This document shows, piece by piece, positions 26,372-34,973 of a stretch of DNA of 64,000 bases; positions within the stretch are counted from its first letter, which is position 1, and every line of letters starts with the position of its first letter. Under the pieces are notes generated by a model, which saw only the letters and a program-made list of their open reading frames with translations, was not told the DNA's origin and searched no databases. The stretch lies in assembly GCA_020846635.1 (NCBI GenBank), contig JADLDO010000047.1, positions 248,001 to 312,000 of the forward strand, given 5' to 3'. This stretch comes from Caldilineaceae bacterium. Lineage in GTDB: Bacteria; Chloroflexota; Anaerolineae; Caldilineales; Caldilineaceae. The translations under genes were made by a program, and so were the position numbers.

Positions 26372-29300
26372 ATGATGCATTGGGTTGCTGAATCAAGCAT
26401 AAAGCTTCGATTCCTGATTGCCGTTCTGACGGTGATGTTGCTGGTTTTCGGCCTTTTGCAGTTGCGGCAAATGCCCGTAGATATCTATCCTGAGGTATCG
26501 CCGCCCCATGTAGAGATTCAAACAGAAGCACTCGGACTTTCCGCTGCAGAAGTTGAAGCATTCCTAACGGTTCCCATGGAGGCGGATTTACTCAATGGCG
26601 TAGCCTGGCTGGACCGGATCTACTCAGAGTCCGTTGCCGGTTTATCCTCAATTTTCCTCGTCTTCGAACCGGGAACTGACCCCATTCGAGCGCGGCAAAT
26701 GGTGCAAGAGCGTCTAACGCAGGCACATGCATTACCAAATGTGTCACAGCCACCCGTGATGATACAACCCCTATCGTCGTCAAACCGTATCATGATGGTT
26801 GGGCTTTCCTCAAGCGAACTGTCCATGATTGAGTTGGGCGTGCTCAGCCGCTGGAATATCAAACCCCGTTTGCTAGGTGTATCAGGTGTTGCTAACGTAG
26901 CGATATGGGGGCAGCGAGAGCGACAGTTGCAGGTGCAGGTGGATCCCGCAAAGTTACATGAACAGGGCGTCACACTGCGGCAAATTGTCGAGACTACCGG
27001 CGAAGCGTTGTGGGTGTCTCCTTTGAGTTATCTAGAAGCATCGGCCCCTGGCTCGTCGGGGTGGATTGATACGCCCAATCAAAGGCTCACCATCCGCCAT
27101 CTCTTACCCATCAGTTCACCGGAGGATCTTGCACAGGTCGCTGTTGCAGGCGCGCCGGGTATGCGCATGGGTGATGGCGCGCCGGGTATACGCCTGGGCG
27201 ATGTGGCTACGGTGGTAGAAGACCATCAACCGCTGATTGGCGATGCTGCGCTTGCGAACGGGCCGGGCATGATACTGGTCATTGAAAAATTTCCGGGCGC
27301 GAGTACTCTGGAAGTGACAAAGGGCGTAGAAAAGGCACTGCAGGATTTGCAGCCTGGTCTAACCGGGGTGGAGATTGACACCGGCCTGTTCCGCCCCGCA
27401 AACTACATCGAATCGGCTGTCAATAACATGAGCAGGTTGTTATTGATCGGGCTTGTACTCGCCGTTCTTGTTTTCTTCATATTTTACCGCGAATGGCGCG
27501 TTGCGTTGATTGGTCTGGTGGCGCTGGCATCATCCCTGATCGCAGCGGGGCTGATACTCTATATAGGTGGGGCTACCTTCAATATGATGATGTGGGCGGG
27601 CATTGTGCTTGCCCTTGCCATCGTCATTGACGATGTGGTCATCCATGTGGACAGTATCAGTAGGCAGTTCCATGCACAGGCAGCGAGCGGCAGTGATTCC
27701 GTTTCCATCAACGCGCTTGTGCATGCAGCGATCATGGAGTTGCGTACCCCACTCAGCTTTGCCTTCTTGATCGTGCTTCTGCTTGCGGTGCCCATCTTTT
27801 TCCTGCCAGGCCTATCGGGCGCGTTTTTTCAGCCACTGATCTTCACCTATCTCCTGGCAATCGTAGTTTCTCTGTTAGTTGCCTTGATCATCACGCCGGC
27901 CATAAGTGTAAGCCTGCTATCGGGTGCATCAATGCGCCAGTCCCCAGTTGCTGAAGGAGTGCAGCGTCTCTACCAACGCATGTTAGGCCGCACAGGGCCA
28001 TCCGCACGTTTGATGATGATTATGGCGGCTCTCTTGATCGTGCTCGGTTTGGCTCTGTTGCCATTCATGGAGGTGTCGTTGTTGCCCCCACTCCAGCAGG
28101 ATAGCTTGCTGATTAGACTTGAATCCATATCGGGCACATCGGGTATGGAAATGACCCGCATCTCGGCTCAAGCAAGCGAGGAATTACGTTCAATTCCTGG
28201 TGTGCTGAATGTGGGTTCGCATGTGGGGCGCGCGATCACTGGCGATGTGGCCGTTGGAATTAACTCCGGCGAAATTTGGCTTTCCCTGGATCCTGCGGCT
28301 GACTATGACGCGATGGCTGCGGCTATCCGGGAGGTTATGGATGGCTATCCGGGGTTGCTCTATGCAGTGCAAGACTATCGGCCAGAGGAACTTGATGAGT
28401 TGCTGCAAAGTGTGGACAACTCTTTGATAGTCCGTGTCTATGGTCACGAATTGACTGTATTGCGTGACATAGCGCAGAACGTTGCCGCGAGCATCGCGAA
28501 CATTGATGGGATTGTCGGGACCCAACCAATACTGTATGAGGAGGAGCCTCAGGTCGATATTGTCGTCAACTTAGCCGCAGCCGAAGAGCATGGCATCAAG
28601 CCAGGTGATGTTCGCCGGCAGGCAACGACACTATTATCAGGTATTCATGTCGGTGACCTGTTCGAAGATCAGAAGGTGTTTGATGTGATGGTCTGGGGCG
28701 TCCCTGAAATTCGCAGTGACCTGACCCGTATCAAGGAGTTGTTGATTGATACGCCGTCAGGCAATCAGATCGCTCTAGGTGAGGTGGCGGATGTAAACAT
28801 CACACCCGCTGCAACTGTTATTCAACGTGATGCGGTTTCCCGCTATGTAGACGTTGTCGCGTCTATTGAGGGACGATCCTTTGATGCTGTTTCAGCCGAC
28901 ATCCAAAACCAATTGCAGGGGCTCGATATTCCGCTTGAATTCCACACTGAGGTGCTCAACAGCGCTCAGGGTCTACAAACGACTCGGCTACGCCTGTTGG
29001 CTATCGTGATTGCCGCGCTGCTCGGCGTTTATTTGCTCATGCAAGCGGCGCTCTCAAGCTGGCGATTGTCGTTTGCCCTCTTCCTGACTCTGCCGGTTGC
29101 CCTCGTGGGTGGCGTCGTCGCGGTCTTTATCAGCGGTGGCGTTTTATCCACTGGTTCGCTCTTTGGCTTTCTGACAGTGCTGGCACTGGCCGTACGCAAT
29201 ATATTGGTGTTGGGCCATCGCCTACAGGTCCGAACTTTCGTTGAAGCAGGCAATGTCAACTCAGAAGGCGTCATACAGGGAGCACAAGAACGGGTAATTC

Positions 29301-29533
29301 CGCTGGTGACGACGGCTTTAGCCACAGCCGCGGCGCTCTTGCCCTTCCTTTTTGGCGGCAATATTGCTGGGAATGAACTGGTTTGGCCCATGGTCGTCGT
29401 GATTTTGGGCGGCTTGGTTACATCGACACTATCCACTTTGTTTGTTCTACCTGCTTTTTTCATACTTTGGCCCTCGACCCCTGCACCCGAAACCGCACCG
29501 GTTCTTGCACAACCGGCCCTCGAGACAGTCTAG
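26372..29533 (+). CDS. RND family efflux transporter permease (CzcA/CusA-like), first copy
   Basis: Inner-membrane proton-driven pump of 1053 residues, the normal RND length. N-terminal membrane segment, RQMPVDIYPEVSPPHVEIQT (family start), two large external loops, and two blocks of membrane segments. TM4 has Asp420-Asp421 (VIDDVVIHVDSI), the proton-relay pair of RND pumps. The PVD-P-EV start and the GLSAAEVE-VP-E pattern resemble CzcA/CusA heavy-metal pumps more than AcrB. RBS GAGGAGGAGG is upstream; ATGs at 26372 and 26375 are both possible. It leads an operon with a small lipoprotein and a second RND gene. Metal versus drug substrate is open. Confidence 0.9.
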   Translation: MMHWVAESSIKLRFLIAVLTVMLLVFGLLQLRQMPVDIYPEVSPPHVEIQTEALGLSAAEVEAFLTVPMEADLLNGVAWLDRIYSESVAGLSSIFLVFEPGTDPIRARQMVQERLTQAHALPNVSQPPVMIQPLSSSNRIMMVGLSSSELSMIELGVLSRWNIKPRLLGVSGVANVAIWGQRERQLQVQVDPAKLHEQGVTLRQIVETTGEALWVSPLSYLEASAPGSSGWIDTPNQRLTIRHLLPISSPEDLAQVAVAGAPGMRMGDGAPGIRLGDVATVVEDHQPLIGDAALANGPGMILVIEKFPGASTLEVTKGVEKALQDLQPGLTGVEIDTGLFRPANYIESAVNNMSRLLLIGLVLAVLVFFIFYREWRVALIGLVALASSLIAAGLILYIGGATFNMMMWAGIVLALAIVIDDVVIHVDSISRQFHAQAASGSDSVSINALVHAAIMELRTPLSFAFLIVLLLAVPIFFLPGLSGAFFQPLIFTYLLAIVVSLLVALIITPAISVSLLSGASMRQSPVAEGVQRLYQRMLGRTGPSARLMMIMAALLIVLGLALLPFMEVSLLPPLQQDSLLIRLESISGTSGMEMTRISAQASEELRSIPGVLNVGSHVGRAITGDVAVGINSGEIWLSLDPAADYDAMAAAIREVMDGYPGLLYAVQDYRPEELDELLQSVDNSLIVRVYGHELTVLRDIAQNVAASIANIDGIVGTQPILYEEEPQVDIVVNLAAAEEHGIKPGDVRRQATTLLSGIHVGDLFEDQKVFDVMVWGVPEIRSDLTRIKELLIDTPSGNQIALGEVADVNITPAATVIQRDAVSRYVDVVASIEGRSFDAVSADIQNQLQGLDIPLEFHTEVLNSAQGLQTTRLRLLAIVIAALLGVYLLMQAALSSWRLSFALFLTLPVALVGGVVAVFISGGVLSTGSLFGFLTVLALAVRNILVLGHRLQVRTFVEAGNVNSEGVIQGAQERVIPLVTTALATAAALLPFLFGGNIAGNELVWPMVVVILGGLVTSTLSTLFVLPAFFILWPSTPAPETAPVLAQPALETV

Positions 29534-29567
29534 GATGCAAAGTCTATCGACACAAGGAGATTTTCTC

Positions 29568-30020
29568 ATGCATGCAAAGCAGAAGTGGATGGGAGTTGCG
29601 TTTATGGCCTTCGCCTGTCTAGCACTCGTGGCGTGTGGCGGATCGAGCAAAGCGGCAACCAAAGAGCAACATGCCATCGTTGAAGCCGTTGAAGGGGCAG
29701 AGTTTAATCGCATCACCCTGACCGAACGCGCAGCCGAGCGGCTTGGCATCGCATCGGAACCAGTTCGGGAGGAAGCAGTTGGGGGCAGCATGAAAACGGT
29801 TGTTCCCTATGCGGCCATTATCTATGGGCTGCATGGCGAAACCTGGGCCTACACGCGAAATTCGAGCGAGAACCCCTTGCTTTTCATGCGTGTACCGCTC
29901 ACCGTCGAGCGCGTTGAAGGCGATGTGGCGATTCTCGCTGATGGTCCAGAACTGGGCGTTGAAGTTGTCACCGTTGGTGTCGCACAACTCTACGGCACAG
30001 ATACGGGAGTCGGCAAATGA
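29568..30020 (+). CDS. Small lipoprotein between two RND pumps (possible minimal adaptor)
   Basis: Lipoprotein of 150 residues: signal peptide with lipobox LVAC (Cys at about residue 22), then a short linker and about 120 residues. The mature part resembles only the membrane-proximal/beta-barrel portion of an RND periplasmic adaptor (EFNRITLTERAAERLGIASEPV; VPYAAIIYGLHGETWAYT). The barrel-sandwich/lipoyl domain and coiled-coil hairpin of normal adaptors (350-400 residues in total) are absent. The start is the ATG at 29568, with AAGGAGA at 29554. The frame continues open upstream to 29442 inside the RND gene but without homology. Its last codons overlap the next gene (ATGA at 30017-30020). Confidence 0.8.
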   Translation: MHAKQKWMGVAFMAFACLALVACGGSSKAATKEQHAIVEAVEGAEFNRITLTERAAERLGIASEPVREEAVGGSMKTVVPYAAIIYGLHGETWAYTRNSSENPLLFMRVPLTVERVEGDVAILADGPELGVEVVTVGVAQLYGTDTGVGK

Positions 30021-33000
30021 ACGAGATGCGCTGGATCGTTGCGCAGAGTTTAAGATATCGCTATCTGGTGATTTTTGGTGCCGCGGTACTCATGATTTTT
30101 GGTATTGCCCAAATTCGGTCTATGCCTGTCGATGTCTTTCCAGAGTTTGCGCCCCCAAGAGTAGAGATTCAAACGCAAGCTCTTGGCCTTTCGTCTGCTG
30201 AAGTGGAATCCCTTATCACGGTGCCGTTGGAAGAGGCCTTTAACGGGATGCCAGGTCTTGACATTATGCGTTCCAAGTCGGTTGAACAACTCTCCTCGAT
30301 CGTGCTCATTTTCAAGCGGGAAACCGACTTGATGGAAGCGCGACAGTTGGTGCAGGAACGCTTGTCAATCGTCGCCCCCACGCTGCCGAACTGGGCTACG
30401 CCGCCGATGATGATGCCACCTCTGTCGTCGACCGCCCGCACCCTGAAGATCGGTATTTCCTCTGAGGAATACTCGGTACCAGAACTGTCGATGATCGCCT
30501 ATTGGAAGATTCGGGAACAACTGTTACGTGTGCCGGGTGTGGCAAACGTCGCGATATGGGGTGAGCAGCGCCAGGTAGCGATGGTGCAGGTTGAACTGGA
30601 AAAGATGGCCCAACATGGCGTCACGTTGGATGAGGTTGTAGAAGTCACCTCGGATACGTTGGATCGAGGTGTCATCCAATACACTGACTCATCAACCATC
30701 GGTACTGGCGGTTTTCTGGAGACTGCTAACCAGAGACTGCCAATCCGCATGTCAACGTCGGTTCTGGCGCCAGAAGACCTAGCCATGGTTCCCATCAACA
30801 ATAAAATGGATGAAATGGGCGAGGAACTGCGCCTAGACGACGTGGGTGATGTCGTCATGGACTCCTGGCCTATGATCGGCGACGCAGTGATTAACGGCGG
30901 GCCAGGTTTACTGATGATCGTCGAAAAGTTTCCCTGGGGCAATACGGTTGAGGTAACGCGTGGTGTTGAAGAGGCAATGGCTAAGATCATGCCAGGGCTT
31001 GAGGGTATTGACATTGATACCACGATCTTTCGCCCGGCAACGTTTGTCGAAATGGCTATCGACAACTTAACACAGTCACTGCTGATTGGCGCGTTCCTCG
31101 TCGTTATCATCCTATTGCTCTTTCTGTGGGATTGGCGTATCGCCTTGATCAGCGCCACGATCATTCCCTTGACGGTCGTGATTACCTTGCTCGTCCTTTC
31201 CATGTTTGAGACCACGATCAACGTTATGGTGTTGGCCGGGTTGGTGATCGCGCTGGGTGCCGTCGTCGACGATGCCATCGTTGATGTAGAAAACATCGTA
31301 CGCCGGTTGCGTCAGGAGCGTGCAGCCGGCAGCGACAAGCCGGCGGAGCAAATTGTGCTGGATGCGTCTGTCGAGGTACGGAACGCAATTATCTATGCCT
31401 CGCTGATAGAAATGACGGCACTGCTCCCTGTTTTTTTCCTCGAAGGTCTATCTGGCGCGTTTTTTACTCCCTTGGCGCAGGCTTATGTGGTCGCGGCTCT
31501 GGTTTCGCCATTGGTCGCGCTGACAGTTACGCCGGCATTGGTGCTGGTGTTGATTTCGAATTCATCGGTGAGAGAGCGTGTTTCGCCGCTGATCGCTCCA
31601 CTGCATCGTATCTATGAACGACTCTTGACGCAGACTCTAAGGCGACCTTCCTTCGCGTATGGCTCTTTCGCTACAATCTTGGTGATCGGTATGCTGATGT
31701 TCCCCTTCCTGGGGCGGGAACTTCTGCCCGATTTCAAAGAGAGAGATTTTCTCATGCATTGGCTCGGCAAACCAGGAACCGGACATCCCGAAATGGTGCG
31801 CATCTCACAAAAAGCCTGCCAGGAATTGATGACAATTCCGGGAGTGCGTAACTGCGGCTCCCACATTGGGCAAGCGCGCCTTATGGATGAAGTATACGGT
31901 ATCTATTTTGGGGAGAACTGGGTGAGTGTTGATCCAGCGGTTGATTATGACGAAACCCTGGCCTCGATCCAGTCTATGGTGGACGGCTATCCTGGTTTGG
32001 TACGCGATGTGCAAACCTATCTGAAAGAGCGTATCCGGGAGGTGTTGACCGGCTCCAGCCATCCGGTTGTCATCCGCATCTATGGGGAAGACTTGGAGGT
32101 GCTCCGCAACAAGGCAGCGGAGATAGAGGAGAGACTGGCCGATATTTCGGGTCTCACGGATTTACACACTGAACTTCTGACCAATGTACCACAACTTGAG
32201 GTGATGGTTGATCTGGAAAAGGCACAACAATATGGGCTAACACCTGGCGACGTGCGCCGGTCGGCATCCTATATGATGGCGGGCGTCGAAGTTGGCGACA
32301 TTCATACGGTCAATCGTGTCTTTGATGTCAATGTATGGAGTACGGCTGAACATCGCGCCAACCTGACTAGCATACAGAATCTGATGATTGATACGGCGCA
32401 TGGTGAGCAGATACCAATGCAGGAAGTGGCGGACATTCGTATGGTGCCGGTTCCCAACGCAGTCAACCGTGAGAATCTCGCGCGGCGGCTTCATGTTGAA
32501 GCTGATGTGGTAGGCCGCGATCTGGGTGCTGTGGTTGCTGATGTTGAAGCCGCGATCGAGTCTGTCGAGTATCCACTCGGGTACAACGCCGTCCTGTTGG
32601 GTGAGTTTGCAGAACGTCAGGCCGCTAGCCAGCGTATCCTCATTTTCGCCGTTGCTGCCGCGATTGCGATCTTGATCCTCCTACGCATATCGGTTGATAG
32701 CTGGTTCATGGCGTTCTTGTCCTTCTTAAGCTTGCCGGCAGCCTTGGTTGGTGGTGTGCTGGCGGCGTGGCTCTTTAGTGATGGCGTGATCTCGCTTGGC
32801 TCCATGGTTGGCTTCCTCACGATCTTAGGCATTGCTGCCCGCAACGGCATCATGATGATTAACCACTATCAGCATCTTGAAAAAGAAGAAGGAGAACACT
32901 TTGGCGTAGAACTTGTCATGCGCGGTTCAAAAGAACGTGTATCGCCAATCCTGATGACTGTATTGACAGCGGGTCTGGCTCTTGTCCCCCTGGTGATTGC

Positions 33001-33190
33001 CGGCAACATTCCCGGTCATGAGATCGAACACCCAATGGCAATTGTCATCTTGGGCGGATTGGTAACGTCAACCTTGATCAATTTGTTTGTGCTGCCTGCT
33101 CTATACTTGCGATTTGGCAAAGGCTGGATCAGGAATCCTTTGCTCAATCTTCAGCCGACTTTCCCTGCAACTGGTGGAGCGGATCTATAG
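30017..33190 (+). CDS. RND family efflux transporter permease (CzcA/CusA-like), second copy
   Basis: RND pump of 1057 residues, a paralogue of the 26372 gene. N-terminal SMPVDVFPEFAPPRVEIQT, TM4 proton-relay pair Asp418-Asp419 (VVDDAIVDVENI) and the usual 12-segment, two-loop architecture. It starts inside the stop of the small lipoprotein gene (ATGA overlap), so the two are translationally coupled. The two RND genes probably arose by duplication and could form homotrimers or a heteromeric pump. Like the first copy it is less GC-rich than the flanking importers by eye, a hint of separate origin. Confidence 0.9.
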   Translation: MNEMRWIVAQSLRYRYLVIFGAAVLMIFGIAQIRSMPVDVFPEFAPPRVEIQTQALGLSSAEVESLITVPLEEAFNGMPGLDIMRSKSVEQLSSIVLIFKRETDLMEARQLVQERLSIVAPTLPNWATPPMMMPPLSSTARTLKIGISSEEYSVPELSMIAYWKIREQLLRVPGVANVAIWGEQRQVAMVQVELEKMAQHGVTLDEVVEVTSDTLDRGVIQYTDSSTIGTGGFLETANQRLPIRMSTSVLAPEDLAMVPINNKMDEMGEELRLDDVGDVVMDSWPMIGDAVINGGPGLLMIVEKFPWGNTVEVTRGVEEAMAKIMPGLEGIDIDTTIFRPATFVEMAIDNLTQSLLIGAFLVVIILLLFLWDWRIALISATIIPLTVVITLLVLSMFETTINVMVLAGLVIALGAVVDDAIVDVENIVRRLRQERAAGSDKPAEQIVLDASVEVRNAIIYASLIEMTALLPVFFLEGLSGAFFTPLAQAYVVAALVSPLVALTVTPALVLVLISNSSVRERVSPLIAPLHRIYERLLTQTLRRPSFAYGSFATILVIGMLMFPFLGRELLPDFKERDFLMHWLGKPGTGHPEMVRISQKACQELMTIPGVRNCGSHIGQARLMDEVYGIYFGENWVSVDPAVDYDETLASIQSMVDGYPGLVRDVQTYLKERIREVLTGSSHPVVIRIYGEDLEVLRNKAAEIEERLADISGLTDLHTELLTNVPQLEVMVDLEKAQQYGLTPGDVRRSASYMMAGVEVGDIHTVNRVFDVNVWSTAEHRANLTSIQNLMIDTAHGEQIPMQEVADIRMVPVPNAVNRENLARRLHVEADVVGRDLGAVVADVEAAIESVEYPLGYNAVLLGEFAERQAASQRILIFAVAAAIAILILLRISVDSWFMAFLSFLSLPAALVGGVLAAWLFSDGVISLGSMVGFLTILGIAARNGIMMINHYQHLEKEEGEHFGVELVMRGSKERVSPILMTVLTAGLALVPLVIAGNIPGHEIEHPMAIVILGGLVTSTLINLFVLPALYLRFGKGWIRNPLLNLQPTFPATGGADL

Positions 33191-33262
33191 ACCTGATGGC
33201 TGCTGGCGAGCTTCCCGGTCATGAAACCGTGGCTCAGGCGACGGTTTAGGCGCATACAAACG

Positions 33263-33297
33263 CAAGCGAGGAGAAGCAATCTGCTTGTCCTCGCTTG
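33263..33297. terminator. Hairpin between convergent genes
   Basis: 10-bp outer stem (CAAGCGAGGA / TCCTCGCTTG) and, after one mismatch, a 5-bp inner stem (AAGCA / TGCTT) with a 3-base loop. It lies between the RND operon (+) and the 33348 gene (-), consistent with termination of one or both. Confidence 0.65.
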
Positions 33298-33347
33298 GCT
33301 TTACAACAAGAAAACCCATGAGCGCGCGCACTAGGTTGTTGGACGCC

Positions 33348-34796
33348 TTAGGAAGCGAGAGTTACGCCGTACTGCTGGGCCAAATAGTGTTGCCAACCGG
33401 CTTCAAAGTCAGATGCTGAAACGCCAAAGACTGCCGGGATCAGGGTCTCCCATTCGTCGTAGTGCGACAGACTAGCCAGCAACACGGGCAATTGCTCATG
33501 TCCATAGGTCGCCACCGCGTATTCAAGCAGGGTGGCGATATTGATGATTCCGATGGGGCCAAAGAAGAAATTATCTTCCTTAAGATATTGATAAGTCCCC
33601 CTGAGTGGTGTTTCGAGCCGGTTCAAGTATGGACGCGGCTTCTCTGTCAATGAGCGCCTAGCGACCCAACTCCCTTCCTCTGTGATGTGGCACTCAAGCG
33701 GAATTCCTATCATCATGGGCGATAGCAACCACAGTCTGTGCATGGCGCAAAGCTCCGAGCTAGATTCAAGCAGCGTGGACTGTTGTCCGGGGCCTTCTGT
33801 AGGTGTCTCCGTATAGAGTGCCCGCACAGCGTCATATCGCCAGCGCGCCAGCGGCATATCCAGATCCCACAGTTGCCATAAACGCAGGCCCAGCAGCAGA
33901 GGTTGCCAGCCAGACGGAATGGCATGGTCTTCAATCGCACGCTCCCCTATATAGTCGATTAGGGGGAGCGCAATCGACTGCGCCAGAAGGTCGCTGTCGC
34001 TCAGTGAGACTGGGGCTAGATAGCGAGCGGGGGAAGAGACGACCAGTGGCTCGTTCGGCCATTGTGGGATAGGCGTCGCACCCGTGGCATGCTCTACTGT
34101 TACATCGATGCTCAGTTTTTCGGCATCGGAGGCGATCCCAAAGTTTCGCTGTAGCTCGGTGTATACATCGTCCATTTGCGGCGCGACCGCAGAGACAACC
34201 TGGGCGTCATTCTGACGAAAGTGGAAGATGAAGTGGGCCGATTCCAGGCTGTGCGGCGACCCCCACAGTTCGTCATCCGGCTCTGTGTGCTGCCAACCCT
34301 CTGCTGTCTGCCGATAGAAACGAGTTTGACGGAGCGAAGGCTGGTCTGCTCCAGGCTGCGTGACAAGTTGGACAATGGCTGTCTCGCCGGTGAATGCAAG
34401 TAGGTGAACGGTCTGCGTACCCGCGTGGGCAGCGCCAATCTCTGTAAGGGCAGAAGGCTTGTTGATTTCCTGGCCTGGGGCTGTGGTTGTCCATAGCTCC
34501 AATTCCACGCTATGCTGTAAGTCGGCTTCAATCTGCGTGACCCCTTCCTGCGCGATATGCCACGTCCAATCTGCGATTGCGGTTAGGATCATGAGCAGCG
34601 CCACAGCCGGACGCCAATGCCGCAATACCCAACTTGGCCTTGATATGACTGCTGCGTGGGGTGTCGTGATAACCGGCGTAGTTTGCTGAGTGATCTCCCA
34701 CTCGGCGTCGCTATTGCATGTCTGCCATTCAAGCCGTGGTGCCGCTTTGCCGTTTCTCTCTTGACCTTGAACCGTATGCATGCCTGTACCTCTCAT
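33348..34796 (-). CDS. Membrane-anchored protein of unknown function
   Basis: Protein of 482 residues with a cytoplasmic N-terminal part (about 60 residues), one membrane segment (about 62-80; WRPAVALLMILTAIADWTW) and a large external domain. The last 50 residues (LPVLLASLSHYDEWETLIPAVFGVSASDFEAGWQ..) resemble the end of peptidase-MA-like domains, and GIINIATLLEYAVATYGHEQ is similar to the helix before it. However, I see no HEXXH motif in the usual place, so a protease role is doubtful. Start ATG at 34796; an ATG at 34781, preceded by AGAGG, is an alternative. Divergent from the XRE/NB-ARC gene, with only about 180 bases between. Confidence 0.75.
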   Translation of the reverse strand: MRGTGMHTVQGQERNGKAAPRLEWQTCNSDAEWEITQQTTPVITTPHAAVISRPSWVLRHWRPAVALLMILTAIADWTWHIAQEGVTQIEADLQHSVELELWTTTAPGQEINKPSALTEIGAAHAGTQTVHLLAFTGETAIVQLVTQPGADQPSLRQTRFYRQTAEGWQHTEPDDELWGSPHSLESAHFIFHFRQNDAQVVSAVAPQMDDVYTELQRNFGIASDAEKLSIDVTVEHATGATPIPQWPNEPLVVSSPARYLAPVSLSDSDLLAQSIALPLIDYIGERAIEDHAIPSGWQPLLLGLRLWQLWDLDMPLARWRYDAVRALYTETPTEGPGQQSTLLESSSELCAMHRLWLLSPMMIGIPLECHITEEGSWVARRSLTEKPRPYLNRLETPLRGTYQYLKEDNFFFGPIGIINIATLLEYAVATYGHEQLPVLLASLSHYDEWETLIPAVFGVSASDFEAGWQHYLAQQYGVTLAS

Positions 34797-34973
34797 AGCT
34801 CATCTCATAGAGCAGCCGATGATTCTGCCTATGGGCCAGCATAGTGAATTGGCAGGCACAGCACCCCCACATATTCCACAGCAATTCCACAAAATTCTAT
34901 GGTTCGTCTGTTTGGCGAAATCAATGTAGAATTTGCACGCGGAGGTCGAAGTACGATAACGACGGAGCAAGCC

